DNA of 15,257 nucleotides from an uncultured Terriglobus sp. (GCA_937859825.1 CALMAP010000060.1:441-15697), one strand, 5' to 3'; shown: positions 1 to 7,495, counted from the stretch's first letter. The notes: a model not told the origin generated them from the sequence alone. Numbers and translations: made by a program.

Positions 1-51
1 GTGCAGGCGCGCAAGGGGTACTATGCCGTTGCCGACACGAACAACGAGTAG
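1..51 (+). CDS. possible C-terminal end of an upstream gene (partial)
   Basis: Frame 1 is open from the window edge to a TAG at 49-51 and would encode 16 residues ending in YYAVADTNNE. Nothing in so short a tail identifies a family. It could be the end of a gene transcribed toward hisA, which would make the two convergent and fit the inverted repeat that follows. An open frame of 16 codons can also arise by chance. Confidence 0.3.
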   Translation: MQARKGYYAVADTNNE

Positions 52-81
52 TTGCCTGCATTGCTCTCATCTCAGCCATTG

Positions 82-253
82 TTTGTCATCCCGTAGCGAA
101 GCGTAGGGATCTGCTTGGCTTGCACCAGTTCTCTCGATGGTTCTGCGTTATTTTGAGGTGTCATCCTGAGCAGAGCAAAGGATCTGCTTTCTGCTGAAGT
201 GTCGCGACTGCTGAAGGACAGCAGGTCCCTTCGCTGCGCTACGGGATGACAAA
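82..253. repeat. intergenic repeat cluster with 33-bp inverted repeat
   Basis: The left arm (82-114, TTTGTCATCCCGTAGCG...) and the reverse complement of the right arm (221-253) agree at 30 of 33 positions. Between them, 159-187 is a diverged copy in the same orientation as the left arm (TGTCATCCTGAGCAGAGC...GGATCTGC). A small hairpin CTGCTG-aagga-CAGCAG lies at 208-224. Repeats beginning GTCATCC and ending GGATCTGC are common between genes of acidobacteria and other phyla (from memory). The large fold lies just past the hisA stop and could act as the 3' terminator or stabiliser of the his transcript, which is inference. No U-tract is evident. Confidence 0.75.
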
Positions 254-258
254 AATGT

Positions 259-960
259 TTACGCGTCCATCGCCCCCGAATACACAGCCATGCCCGCTAC
301 AGCGTCCACGCCCATGGCGTCCAGCTCATCCACCTCTGCCTGCGACTTGATGCCACCCGCGACGATCAACTGCTTGGCCGTACACGCGCGCAGGATCGCC
401 GCCACCTCGATGGGAAAACCGCTCATCGTTCCCTCGGTATCCACGTGCGTGTAAAGGAAAGCGGCGCAGTCGTTCTCCAGCCAGGTAACGGCCTCTTCGG
501 GCGTGAGATCGACGTTCTCCTTCCATCCCTTTACGGCGACCTTGCCATTCTTCGTATCGACGGAGAACACAAGCTGCTCCTCGCCCAGCGCCTTGCGCAG
601 ACTGGCTGCGAACTCCAGGTTCATTACCGGGTGGCGCTTGCGGTCAGCCTCGTTCTCCCCGCCAAACAGCGTGGAGCCGTAGATGACCCGCTTCGCTCCC
701 AGGCCAAGCATCCGCTTGCCATCGTCTGCCGTGCGCAGGCCGCCGCCCACCTGGCAGGTGAGCCGCGAGGTAAACTGCCCGATCAGTTCCACGTTGGAGC
801 CCTGCCGCATCGCAGCGTCCAGGTCGATCAACTGCACCAGCGGGTACTTCTCGAAGCGCGCGATCCAGTATTCGAAGTCGTCAAAGGCAAGCTTCAGCTT
901 CTCGCCCTGCACAAGCTGAACGATGCGGCCGCCCATCAGGTCAATCGAGGGAATCAACAT
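259..960 (-). CDS. hisA: HisA, ProFAR isomerase
   Basis: 1-(5-phosphoribosyl)-5-[(5-phosphoribosylamino)methylideneamino]imidazole-4-carboxamide isomerase, the cytosolic enzyme that converts ProFAR to PRFAR in histidine synthesis. The 233-residue (beta/alpha)8 barrel begins MLIPSIDLMGG. Asp7 and Asp135 (in FSVDTKNG) occupy the two catalytic aspartate positions. VGGGLR (71-76) and AGGIKS (201-206) are the twin phosphate-binding loops from the half-barrel duplication. Length is normal for the family. The ATG at 960 is preceded by GGAG five bases upstream. It is the last gene of the his operon, separated from hisF by about 150 bases that hold a repeat element. HisF is its paralogue, but the FSVDTKNG stretch and the 230-residue size favour HisA. 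Confidence 0.96.
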   Translation of the reverse strand: MLIPSIDLMGGRIVQLVQGEKLKLAFDDFEYWIARFEKYPLVQLIDLDAAMRQGSNVELIGQFTSRLTCQVGGGLRTADDGKRMLGLGAKRVIYGSTLFGGENEADRKRHPVMNLEFAASLRKALGEEQLVFSVDTKNGKVAVKGWKENVDLTPEEAVTWLENDCAAFLYTHVDTEGTMSGFPIEVAAILRACTAKQLIVAGGIKSQAEVDELDAMGVDAVAGMAVYSGAMDA

Positions 961-998
961 GGTTCTCCGATTGTCTCAGGGCACAGAGGCATAGAAAA

Positions 999-1088
999 GC
1001 AGTACGCAAAGGCCGCCACGTTCCCGCGAAGGACGCCACGAGATCCGCTGCGCACTTCGCGAGACCGTTCGCGAACTTTGCGTACTGC
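999..1088. repeat. his-operon intergenic element, copy A
   Basis: A 90-bp element fills most of the hisF-hisA gap. Its ends are a perfect 13-bp inverted repeat, GCAGTACGCAAAG (999-1011) and CTTTGCGTACTGC (1076-1088). It aligns over its whole length with the element at 1901-1989 at roughly three quarters to four fifths identity by eye. It has no coding capacity. The terminal inverted repeats and two copies suggest a MITE- or REP-like non-autonomous element. No target-site duplication was established. Confidence 0.8.
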
Positions 1089-1110
1089 TCTTTTGAAAAC
1101 CTGGAGCCGC

Positions 1111-1884
1111 CTACAGCCGAACCGGCACGCCGGCCAACTGCAACTCACGCTTCAACGACCATGAATCCGTAACGCCGAAGTGAAAGATACTCGCCGCCAG
1201 TGCCGCATCGGCCTTGCCGCGCCCGAACACATCGGCAAAGTGCTGTGCGTTCCCCGCACCACCGGAGGCGATCACAGGAATCTGAACAGCCTGGCTTACC
1301 AGTGCGGTCAGTTCGTCGTCGAAACCGGCGCGTGTGCCGTCGGCATCCATGCTGGTCAGCAGGATCTCGCCCGCGCCGCGCTGCTCTGCCTCCTTCGCCC
1401 AATCCACGACCTTGCGGCCGGTAGGCTTGCGTCCGCCGGAGACGTAGACCTCGGCGTCGCCGCCCGGGTCGGATGAGTTGGCATCGCGCCGCGCGTCGAT
1501 GGCGACGATCACCGCCTGCGCTCCGAAGCTTTGGCCGATCTCCCCAATCAGTTCGGGCCGGGTGATGGCGCTGGAGTTGATGCTGACCTTGTCCGCACCC
1601 GCGTTGAAGACCGCTGCGGCGTCCTCCGCCGAGCGGATGCCGCCGCCCACGGTAAGTGGAATGAACAATTGTGCCGCCGTCCGCTTGACCGTGTCGATCA
1701 GCGTGCCGCGGCCCTCGTGCGTGGCGGTAATGTCGAGCAGCACGATCTCGTCGGCACCTGCAGCGGCGTGACGGTGCGCAAGCTCTGCCGGGTCACCGGC
1801 ATCAATGATGTCCACGAATTGGATGCCCTTGACGACGCGGCCACCGCGTACGTCGAGGCAGGCGATCACTCGTTTCGTCAGCAT
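1111..1884 (-). CDS. hisF: HisF, imidazole glycerol phosphate synthase cyclase subunit
   Basis: Cyclase subunit of IGP synthase. It uses ammonia delivered by HisH to turn PRFAR into imidazole glycerol phosphate and AICAR. The 257-residue (beta/alpha)8 barrel begins [15 protein letters not shown]. Asp11 and Asp130 (VAIDARRD) are the catalytic pair, and Lys19 lies in the conserved RVVKG. VGGGIR (79-84) and ASGGAG (206-211) bind the phosphates. The frame is open further upstream to 2016, but that stretch reads through a repeat element. The ATG at 1884 has AGGAG six bases upstream and matches the family start. HisH, its obligate partner, is encoded just upstream across a 118-base gap. Confidence 0.96.
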   Translation of the reverse strand: MLTKRVIACLDVRGGRVVKGIQFVDIIDAGDPAELAHRHAAAGADEIVLLDITATHEGRGTLIDTVKRTAAQLFIPLTVGGGIRSAEDAAAVFNAGADKVSINSSAITRPELIGEIGQSFGAQAVIVAIDARRDANSSDPGGDAEVYVSGGRKPTGRKVVDWAKEAEQRGAGEILLTSMDADGTRAGFDDELTALVSQAVQIPVIASGGAGNAQHFADVFGRGKADAALAASIFHFGVTDSWSLKRELQLAGVPVRL

Positions 1885-1900
1885 GGGAAGCTCCTGAAAC

Positions 1901-1989
1901 GCAGTACGCAAAGAGCGCCAAGGTCTCGCCAAGAACGCCACGAAGTCCGTTGCGAACTTTGCGGGGCCTTGGCGACCGTTGCGTACTGC
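1901..1989. repeat. his-operon intergenic element, copy B
   Basis: An 89-bp element in the hisH-hisF gap, a diverged copy of the element at 999-1088 in the same orientation. The ends are a perfect 11-bp inverted repeat, GCAGTACGCAA (1901-1911) and TTGCGTACTGC (1979-1989). It ends only a few bases before the ribosome-binding site of hisF. It could form an intercistronic hairpin affecting mRNA stability or downstream expression (inference). Confidence 0.8.
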
Positions 1990-2002
1990 TCTTGCTCTTT
2001 CA

Positions 2003-2611
2003 TCAAAGCTCCACAAAATTACGGAGAATCTTCAATCCGGTGTCACCACTCTTCTCCGGATGGAACTGCACACCCATCACATTCGCGCGTTCGACGGCAG
2101 CGGTGAAGCCACCACCGTAGAAGGTGGTTGCAGCGGTGTCCGCATCCACCGGAGCGCGCCACGAGTGCGTGTAGTAGACGTACTCGCCGGGCGAGACGCC
2201 GCGCAGCAGCAGCGAATCAGGACGGATGTTCTCGAGCGAGTTCCAGCCTACGTGCGGCGACTTCAACTCGGCGTCTTCAAAGGTAGTGGGGAAGCGCTCG
2301 CACCGGCCGCCGTAGTGGCACAGGCCGTCCGTCGCATCGGCCTCGGTGGAACCTTCATAGAGCCACTGCAGGCGGACGCAGATACCGAGAAAGGGAACTC
2401 CACGCGCAATTGCCTCACGTGTCGCTTCGGTTAGTTGCAGATCGTGCAGCAACTGCGTCGCGCGAAAGTGGCCGACGCCGGGCAGCACGATCTTCTCCGC
2501 ATTGCGTACGTCGTCAGGCGATTGCGTCACATGCGTCTGCGCGCCGAGATAGTTCAGCGCCTTGACGACGCTGGTGAGATTGCCCGCTTTGTAGTCGATG
2601 ACCTGGATCAT
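2003..2611 (-). CDS. hisH: HisH, imidazole glycerol phosphate synthase glutaminase subunit
   Basis: Class I glutamine amidotransferase that hydrolyses glutamine and channels ammonia to HisF. The 202 residues begin [18 protein letters not shown] (44-49) is the oxyanion-strand loop. Cys78 (GICVRLQ) is the nucleophile, with His184 and Glu186 in [12 protein letters not shown]. The odd point is the nucleophile elbow: the family has G-x-C-x-G, but residue 80 is Arg (codon CGC, one base from GGC). The ATG at 2611 overlaps the stop of the upstream membrane protein gene as ATGA. No clear Shine-Dalgarno precedes it, so start probably depends on coupling. The frame extends upstream to 2731 but those residues overlap the membrane-protein gene and are unlike the family. 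Confidence 0.94.
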   Translation of the reverse strand: MIQVIDYKAGNLTSVVKALNYLGAQTHVTQSPDDVRNAEKIVLPGVGHFRATQLLHDLQLTEATREAIARGVPFLGICVRLQWLYEGSTEADATDGLCHYGGRCERFPTTFEDAELKSPHVGWNSLENIRPDSLLLRGVSPGEYVYYTHSWRAPVDADTAATTFYGGGFTAAVERANVMGVQFHPEKSGDTGLKILRNFVEL

Positions 2612-2916
2612 GGGTTCTGAGAGAACATAAAGACAATAAGAGCAATCGTGAGTATGCTTGCTGCAATGCCGAACCATCTCCTGCGGTGAACTTCGAAGCA
2701 GCAAAGTACTCCAGCCAGCACAGATAGGCAACCTACAATTAAGAACAGATCAACGAAGACCCCGGCGTGACCAGAAATATACCGTCCGACAGTCCACGTG
2801 CGGAAACTAGCTTCCAGGATTGCGGATGCAATGAGTGTGATGAACAGAAGAACAAATGCTGCAAAGTATCCGTATGTGGCAGCTTGTATACGCCATTGAG
2901 GCTGGCCGCTACTCAA
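2608..2916 (-). CDS. small three-helix membrane protein inside the his operon
   Basis: Unrecognised 102-residue protein. Three hydrophobic helices are visible at about 16-34, 52-74 and 81-98, with a basic HRRR segment (77-80) before the third, so an inner-membrane location is likely. There is no catalytic motif. The start is a TTG at 2916 that overlaps the hisB stop (TTGA), with AAGGG six bases upstream. The TGA stop overlaps the hisH ATG. No later ATG leaves a useful protein. GC is about 50% over four sampled 60-base rows, against about 67% in a sampled hisB row, hinting at a later insertion. The perfect fit between two cistrons supports a real translated gene. It has no known place in the histidine pathway. 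Confidence 0.7.
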   Translation of the reverse strand: MSSGQPQWRIQAATYGYFAAFVLLFITLIASAILEASFRTWTVGRYISGHAGVFVDLFLIVGCLSVLAGVLCCFEVHRRRWFGIAASILTIALIVFMFSQNP

Positions 2917-3689
2917 AGCAAGCCCTTGGTGCTCGGCAACAAGTCTTTCATTCGCTCATCCCTGCTAACCGCACCACGTAGCGCCCTTGCGAACGCCTTA
3001 AAAATCGCCTCAATTTTATGATGATTGCTGCGGCCGTACATCGTCTTGACGTGGACGTTGCACTTGCCACCGCGCGCGAAGCCGTCGTAGAAGTCGGTGA
3101 CTAACTCGGTCTGCAGGTCGCCTACGAGCGGCACGGTCACCTGGTCGTCCACCACGTAGCCGGTGCGGCCGGAGAGGTCGATGGCGGCGACGGCGAGTGT
3201 CTCGTCCATCGCCATCACGAAGTAGCCCGCGCGCAGGATGCCCTTCTTGTCGCCCAGAGCTTTGTCGAAGGCCTCGCCGAGGGCGATGCCGACGTCTTCC
3301 ACGGTGTGGTGCTGGTCCACGTCCAGGTCGCCTGTGCACTTCAGTTCCAGGTCGAAGCCGCCGTGGCGGGTGAAGAGCTCCAGCATGTGGTCGAAGAAGC
3401 GGATGCCGGTCGAGACGGTGTAGGTGCCCTGGCCGTCGAGGTTCAGGCGCAATTTGATCTGCGTCTCGGTGGTGTTGCGGTCGATGGTGGCGGTGCGTGC
3501 CTGGCCGGGGCTAAAGCCCTCATAGGGTGTCGGGCTATTCAGCGGGCTGAAGCCCGCTGCTTCCTCCGTTGTTCCTGCTGGCGCAGGAACAGGTACACCG
3601 TGCAGGTCTCCGGCGTTGTCGCTGATCGTTTCTTCCCCATGCGGCTGGAATCTTGCTTCGCCTTCCAGTGGATCGGCAGCTTCACTCAT
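2913..3689 (-). CDS. hisB: HisB, imidazoleglycerol-phosphate dehydratase, N-terminally extended
   Basis: Dehydrates imidazole glycerol phosphate to imidazole acetol phosphate in a manganese-dependent reaction. The catalytic domain spans about residues 66-258: [19 protein letters not shown] (His101), DQHHTVED (125-132, metal ligands), DLSGR (171-175), NVHV (211-214) and GRSNHHKIE (219-227). There is no HAD phosphatase domain, so it is the monofunctional type, normally about 195-200 residues. The first ~65 residues are extra, low in complexity ([23 protein letters not shown]) and encoded in part by palindromic repeats. The ATG at 3689 has AAGGAGG nine bases upstream and overlaps the hisC stop by 8 bases, so the extension is probably translated. 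A GTG two codons earlier sits too close to that site, and no in-frame ATG/GTG/TTG was found near residue 65. Confidence 0.93.
   Translation of the reverse strand: MSEAADPLEGEARFQPHGEETISDNAGDLHGVPVPAPAGTTEEAAGFSPLNSPTPYEGFSPGQARTATIDRNTTETQIKLRLNLDGQGTYTVSTGIRFFDHMLELFTRHGGFDLELKCTGDLDVDQHHTVEDVGIALGEAFDKALGDKKGILRAGYFVMAMDETLAVAAIDLSGRTGYVVDDQVTVPLVGDLQTELVTDFYDGFARGGKCNVHVKTMYGRSNHHKIEAIFKAFARALRGAVSRDERMKDLLPSTKGLL
3508..3590. repeat. palindromic repeat cluster within hisB coding sequence
   Basis: Three perfect palindromes follow one another: GGGCT-aa-AGCCC at 3508-3519, AGCGGGCT-ga-AGCCCGCT at 3541-3558 and GTTCCTGC-tggc-GCAGGAAC at 3571-3590. The GGGCTGAAGCCC type is common between genes in acidobacterial genomes (from memory). 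Here the cluster stays in frame and encodes about residues 34-61 of the HisB extension. It appears to be an intergenic repeat that became coding, either by insertion or by a start codon shifting upstream. Confidence 0.75.
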
Positions 3690-4833
3690 ATTCACGTACC
3701 TCCTTCGGCTCGTCTTCTGGATTTTCCGGTGCGTTTACCTCTGCGGGTGTCCAGCCGATGGCGGCGAGGGAGTCCCGCAGGGCTGCAATGCCGGTATCAA
3801 TCTGGTCTTCCACGCCCACCGTGATGCGGACGCAGCCTTCCAGCCCCGGGTCGCTGGAGCGGTCGCGCAGCAGAACGCCGCGCGCGCGCATGGCGGCGAC
3901 CAGTTCCTTGTGCTTCGGCCCGATGTGCATCAGCACGAAGTTGGCGTGGCTGGTCCAGCGGGGCACCTTCATGTGGTCCAGCGCCTTCTCGATGCGGGCG
4001 CGGCCGGTGCGTATCTGGTCGACGTACCAGTCGATGTATTCGGTATCGCCGATGGCGGCTTCCCCCGCCATTAGCGCAACGCCGTTCACGTTGTAGGGCG
4101 AGCTTGCCTTGCGTATGTGCGCGATCAACTCCGCCGGGCCGGCGAGCAGGCCGGCGCGCAGATTGGCCAGGCCGTACGCCTTGGAGAACGTACGCGCGAC
4201 GATCAGGTTCTTCGGAGCATCTGCGAGGGCGTCGGCGCGCAGGTCGTCCATCACGGTCTCGCCGAAGAAGTGGAAGTAGGCTTCGTCCACCATCACCACG
4301 GCCTGTGGCGCGGCGTGCGCGATGGAGTGGATCTGCTCACGTGTCAACACGGTGCCGGTGGGGTTGTTGGGTGAGGCGAGAATGATCAGCTTCGTCTTCG
4401 GCGTGATGGCGGCGATAAACTTCTCGTAAGGAAACTCCAGCGTCTCGTCCGCCTGGATGCGGATGACCTTCGCACCCATCGCCATCGCGTTCACGTCGTA
4501 CATGAAGAACGACGGCACGGCGAAGAGCGTCTCGTCGCCCTCTTCCAGGAAGGTGAAGGTGACCAAGTGGATCGCCTCGTCTACTGCGTTGGTCAGCAGC
4601 ACCTGCTTCGGTGCCAGGCCAAGGTGCGCGGCCACCACCTGCTCCACGGGAGCGCGCTCCGGGTAGATGGTGAACGATTCCAGCGTGAGCCTGCTGAGCG
4701 CCTCGCGCACACGGGGGGAGGGTGCGTGCGTGTTCTCGTTGAAGTCGAGGCGCAGAGCGTTGCGGCCCGCGAGCGGTGGGTGGTACTCCGGCATAGCCAA
4801 AACCGCGCGGCGCGGCTGGATCGTCGTACTCAC
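3682..4833 (-). CDS. hisC: HisC, histidinol-phosphate aminotransferase
   Basis: PLP-dependent transaminase converting imidazole acetol phosphate and glutamate to histidinol phosphate. The 383-residue fold-type I aminotransferase shows [12 protein letters not shown] (29-40), SPNNPTG (154-160), VDEAYFHF (182-189) with Asp183 and Tyr186 at cofactor positions, and [16 protein letters not shown] (213-228) with Lys218 as the Schiff-base lysine. VRITVG (335-340) supplies the carboxylate-binding Arg336. The start is a GTG at 4833 overlapping the hisD stop as GTGA. The ribosome-binding site is weak, consistent with coupling. The last ~20 residues are acidic and proline-rich, beyond the usual domain end. 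Related aminotransferases cannot be excluded by sequence alone, but the operon position settles the role. Confidence 0.95.
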   Translation of the reverse strand: MSTTIQPRRAVLAMPEYHPPLAGRNALRLDFNENTHAPSPRVREALSRLTLESFTIYPERAPVEQVVAAHLGLAPKQVLLTNAVDEAIHLVTFTFLEEGDETLFAVPSFFMYDVNAMAMGAKVIRIQADETLEFPYEKFIAAITPKTKLIILASPNNPTGTVLTREQIHSIAHAAPQAVVMVDEAYFHFFGETVMDDLRADALADAPKNLIVARTFSKAYGLANLRAGLLAGPAELIAHIRKASSPYNVNGVALMAGEAAIGDTEYIDWYVDQIRTGRARIEKALDHMKVPRWTSHANFVLMHIGPKHKELVAAMRARGVLLRDRSSDPGLEGCVRITVGVEDQIDTGIAALRDSLAAIGWTPAEVNAPENPEDEPKEVREYE

Positions 4834-6101
4834 TTGGCACCCAGCTTCATGCGGACGCGCACGCTCTCCGCGTGACCGGTAAGGCCTTCAGCCGTTGCGA
4901 GTATCGCTGCCTTCGGACCCAGCGCCTTTAGCCCGGCGGGGGAGTAGTTCTGTACGGTGATGACCTTCACGAAGTCCGCAACGCTGAGACCGCCGCGCAC
5001 ACGGCCAACGCGGCCCGTGGGCAAAACGTGGTTGGGCCCGCTGATGTAGTCGCCCATCGACTGCGGCGAGTGGTTGCCCACGAAGACCGAGCCTGCGTTG
5101 GTGACCCAGGCAAGGTCGTCCATGCTGTCGACGGAGAGGTGCTCCGGCGCGAGGCGATTGGTGATCGCGTGCGTCTCCTCGACCGAGCTGCAGAGAAAGA
5201 TGGTGCCACGTGCCTTTAATGAGATCTTCGCAAGCGCGTTGTCTTTTGCCTGCGCCTTCACTTCACGTTCCACCTGCTTCGCCAGCTTCTCATTCGTGGT
5301 CACGAAGACGGCCAGTGTCTCTGGGTCGTGCTCCGCTTGCGCGACCAGGTCGGCGGCAATGCCTACGGCGTTACCGGTCTCGCTGGTCACGGTGATTTCT
5401 GTGGGGCCTGCAGGCATGTCAATGCCGCACTCGCTGGAAGCGATGACCTTAGCGGCGGTGACATAGAGATTGCCTGGGCCCACGATCTTGTTCACCGGCT
5501 GGATCGTCTCTGTGCCGTAGGCAAGCGCGGCAATCGCCTGTGCGCCACCGATGCGGTAGAACTCCGTAATGCCTGCGAGGTGCGCTGCCGCCAACGTCTC
5601 CTTCGCAGGCTTGGGCGAGGTGACCACGATGCGCGGCACGCCCGCGACCTGCGCTGGGATGGCCGTCATCAGCAGCGTGGAAGGCAGGGGATAGCGGCCG
5701 CCCGGTACATAGCAACCCACCGACTCCAGCGGTCGCACGATCTGGCCCACGGTCACGCCGGGCGTGTTCTCCGTAAACCATTCGTCGGGCTTCTGCTGCT
5801 CGGCGAAGCTGCGGATGTTCTCCGCCGCAGTGCGCATCGCGTCCTGCAGTTCCGGCGCGGTGGCGTTCCAGGCATCCAGCATCTCGCCCGCAGAGACGCG
5901 CAACGATTGCCCGTCACGCAGACCGTCGAACTTGGTCGCCAGCTTCGTAAGGTCTTTGTCGCCGCCCTTACGAACGGCCTGCATGATCTTGCGGACGGTC
6001 GGTTCGACTTCGGCGGTCTTCACCGCGCCTCGCCGTTCAAGTTCCTGCAGCAGCTTCTCTGCGGTCTTCGCGTCTCGGCCTGTGGTCTTTACGATTCTCA
6101 T
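4830..6101 (-). CDS. hisD: HisD, histidinol dehydrogenase
   Basis: NAD- and zinc-dependent enzyme making L-histidine from L-histidinol in two oxidations, the last pathway step. The 423 residues contain [14 protein letters not shown] (132-145), [13 protein letters not shown] (185-197), [14 protein letters not shown] (205-218), IDMPAGPTE (227-235), AQAEHDP (254-260) with zinc ligands Gln255 and His258, the catalytic pair Glu320-His321 (APEH), [14 protein letters not shown] (350-363) with Asp351, and His410 near the C-terminus. All key residues are in place and length is normal. The ATG at 6101 overlaps the hisG stop as ATGA, with AGGTGG five bases upstream. It lies between hisG and hisC, a common his operon order. 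Confidence 0.97.
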   Translation of the reverse strand: MRIVKTTGRDAKTAEKLLQELERRGAVKTAEVEPTVRKIMQAVRKGGDKDLTKLATKFDGLRDGQSLRVSAGEMLDAWNATAPELQDAMRTAAENIRSFAEQQKPDEWFTENTPGVTVGQIVRPLESVGCYVPGGRYPLPSTLLMTAIPAQVAGVPRIVVTSPKPAKETLAAAHLAGITEFYRIGGAQAIAALAYGTETIQPVNKIVGPGNLYVTAAKVIASSECGIDMPAGPTEITVTSETGNAVGIAADLVAQAEHDPETLAVFVTTNEKLAKQVEREVKAQAKDNALAKISLKARGTIFLCSSVEETHAITNRLAPEHLSVDSMDDLAWVTNAGSVFVGNHSPQSMGDYISGPNHVLPTGRVGRVRGGLSVADFVKVITVQNYSPAGLKALGPKAAILATAEGLTGHAESVRVRMKLGAK

Positions 6102-6970
6102 AGCACCACCTTGCTCAACGGGTACTCCACGATACCGCTGCCGCCGGCAGCTTTGAGTTTCGGAATCACGTCGCGCACGGTGGTCTCGTCCAGAATGGTG
6201 TTTACCGCCACCCAGTCGCTGTCGCGCAACTGCGAAACGGTCGGCGATGACAGCGCCGGAAGCACGGCCAGAACAGCGTCCAGGCTGGCCTTGGGCACGT
6301 TCAACATCAGGCCCACCTGGCTCATGGCGTTGATGGCGCCGTTCAGCATCATGGAGAGGTTGTTGATCTTTTCGCGCTTGAACGGGTCGGCGTAGGCGGC
6401 CTTGTTGGCGATAAGCTGGGTCTCGCTTTCCATCAGCGTCTCGATAATGCGCAGACGGTTCGCGCGCAGCGACGACCCGGTCTCCGTGACCTCAACGATG
6501 GCGTCAGCCAGCATGGGTGGCTTGACCTCGGTCGCTCCCCAACTGAATTCGACCTTGACCGGGATGTTCTTCTCGCTGAAATAGCGCTTGGTGTACTCGA
6601 CTAACTCGGTAGCGATGGTCTTGCCTGCGAGATCTTCCGGCTTCTGGAAGCGAGAATCTTCCGGCACGGCCAGCACCCACTTCACGCTCTGGCGCGACTG
6701 TTTGGAGTACGTGAGCGACGTGATACGTTCGACGTCCGCAAGGTTCTCCAGCACCCAGTCGTTGCCGGTCAGGCCGGCGTCCAGTGCGCCGTGTTCCACG
6801 TAGCGGGCCATTTCCTGCGCGCGCACCAGCATGCACTCAATTTCGTCATCGTTGATCGCGGGAAAGTACGAGCGCCCATTTGCAAGAATCTGCCAGCCAG
6901 CGCGTGCGAACAGCGCGATCGTCGCATCCTGCAGACTGCCTTTTGGAATGCCCAGTTTCAGCTTTGCCAT
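6098..6970 (-). CDS. hisG: HisG, ATP phosphoribosyltransferase, long form
   Basis: Catalyses the first committed step, ATP + PRPP to phosphoribosyl-ATP, and is the usual target of histidine feedback inhibition. At 290 residues it is the long HisG type with its own C-terminal regulatory domain, so no HisZ is expected. The catalytic part shows [10 protein letters not shown] (5-14), GLTGNDWV (66-73) and the PRPP loop [18 protein letters not shown] (159-176). The C-terminal ACT-like part (about 210-290) includes [12 protein letters not shown] (237-248), the region equivalent to the histidine-binding part of long HisG. The ATG at 6970 shares one base with the hisI stop (TAATG) and has GAGGTG about nine bases upstream. 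Confidence 0.97.
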   Translation of the reverse strand: MAKLKLGIPKGSLQDATIALFARAGWQILANGRSYFPAINDDEIECMLVRAQEMARYVEHGALDAGLTGNDWVLENLADVERITSLTYSKQSRQSVKWVLAVPEDSRFQKPEDLAGKTIATELVEYTKRYFSEKNIPVKVEFSWGATEVKPPMLADAIVEVTETGSSLRANRLRIIETLMESETQLIANKAAYADPFKREKINNLSMMLNGAINAMSQVGLMLNVPKASLDAVLAVLPALSSPTVSQLRDSDWVAVNTILDETTVRDVIPKLKAAGGSGIVEYPLSKVVL

Positions 6971-7320
6971 TACGCACTCACCTCAATCGTCTTTGTGAAA
7001 CAACTTACCGTGCCCTCGTGGCACACGAGGCCGTCGCCTTCGACCTCTACCTTGAAGAGCAGTGCGTCGCTGTCACAATCCGTGGCTGCGCTCACGATGC
7101 GCAGCCGGTTGCCGCTGGTCTCGCCCTTCATCCACAGCTTGTTGCGTGTACGTGAAAAGAAGGTGACAAACCCACTCTCCAAGGTCTTGCGATAGCTCGC
7201 CTCGTTCAGGAAGCCGAGCATCAGCATCTCGCCGGTCCCGGCGTCCTGCACGATGCCGGGAACCAGACCTCCCATTTTGTCGAAGTCGATCGTCACATCC
7301 TGCGTTGTTGCCTGCTGCAT
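6970..7320 (-). CDS. hisI: HisI, phosphoribosyl-AMP cyclohydrolase
   Basis: Opens the adenine ring of PR-AMP to give ProFAR precursor in the third pathway step. The 116-residue monofunctional protein shows [12 protein letters not shown] (60-71), the metal-binding DCDSD (81-85), and [10 protein letters not shown] (99-108). Cys82, Cys100 and Cys107 match the three zinc cysteines of the family. [10 protein letters not shown] replaces the more usual ACHTGRRSCF. There is no fused HisE domain, and no hisE gene is in the window. The ATG at 7320 has AGGAGA about seven bases upstream. An in-frame ATG at 7344 has its nearest GAGGG only three bases away and is less likely. First structural gene of the operon, 97 bases after the leader peptide stop. 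Confidence 0.95.
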   Translation of the reverse strand: MQQATTQDVTIDFDKMGGLVPGIVQDAGTGEMLMLGFLNEASYRKTLESGFVTFFSRTRNKLWMKGETSGNRLRIVSAATDCDSDALLFKVEVEGDGLVCHEGTVSCFTKTIEVSA

Positions 7321-7355
7321 TTGCTCTCTCCTGCCCCCGAACATCAGCCCTCAGA

Positions 7356-7393
7356 CACAACAAAGCCCGCCTGCGGGTTGCGCATCAGCGGGC
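7356..7393 (-). terminator. his attenuator terminator hairpin (3:4)
   Basis: On the minus strand GCCCGC (7393 to 7388) can pair with GCGGGC (7370 to 7365), followed by TTTGTTGTG. A shorter hairpin CCCG-CAGG-CGGG (7377 to 7366) ends at nearly the same place. It lies between the leader peptide and hisI, where an attenuator terminator belongs. The U-tract is interrupted by G, so efficiency may be modest. Confidence 0.7.
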
Positions 7394-7477
7394 CTCTATC
7401 GAAATCCTTGGTGTTTGTTACGCTTTCACACCGGACATGGCCGCCAACGCGCTGTGCGCGTGGTGAGGATGGCCATG
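7385..7477 (-). promoter_or_regulatory. his operon attenuator: alternative 1:2 and 2:3 pairings
   Basis: Segment 1, CATGGCC (7477 to 7471, inside the His codons), pairs perfectly with segment 2, GGCCATG (7442 to 7436). Segment 2 with its flank, TTGGCGGCC (7447 to 7439), can instead pair with segment 3, GGCCCGCTGA (7394 to 7385), through nine pairs including two G-U and one bulged C. Segment 3 also forms the terminator with 7370-7365. A perfect ACGCGC-ACA-GCGCGT hairpin (7461 to 7447) follows the His codons. These are the exclusive structures expected of ribosome-mediated attenuation: stalling at His codons hides segment 1, frees 2 to pair with 3, and allows read-through. Pairings were found by eye, with no energies computed. 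Confidence 0.75.
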
Positions 7478-7495
7478 ATGGTGCTGCTTCGTCAT
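7418..7495 (-). CDS. hisL: his operon leader peptide
   Basis: A 25-codon ORF, ATG at 7495 to TAA at 7418, encodes MTKQHHHGHPHHAH followed by SALAAMSGVKA. Seven of residues 5-14 are histidine, using both CAC and CAT. Its product is unlikely to have a function of its own. The ribosome's speed through the His codons would report charged tRNA-His to the attenuator downstream. No Shine-Dalgarno precedes the ATG, an in-frame TAG lies five codons upstream, and the predicted transcription start is within a few bases of the ATG, so translation is probably leaderless. Position, size and composition match the his leader peptides of Proteobacteria. The gene symbol is used by analogy. Confidence 0.88.
   Translation of the reverse strand: MTKQHHHGHPHHAHSALAAMSGVKA

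Noticed and set aside
445..1164. 239-residue plus-strand ORF opposite hisA
   Set aside because: It is the antisense shadow of hisA and of the repeat element, which have full catalytic motifs and family match on the minus strand. Its own translation resembles no family.
1885..2016. 44 extra N-terminal residues for HisF
   Set aside because: They would be translated from the repeat element and the hisH end. The ATG at 1884 has a good ribosome-binding site and matches the family start.
2612..2731. 40 extra N-terminal residues for HisH
   Set aside because: They overlap the membrane-protein gene out of frame and do not match HisH. MIQVIDY at 2611 is the canonical start.
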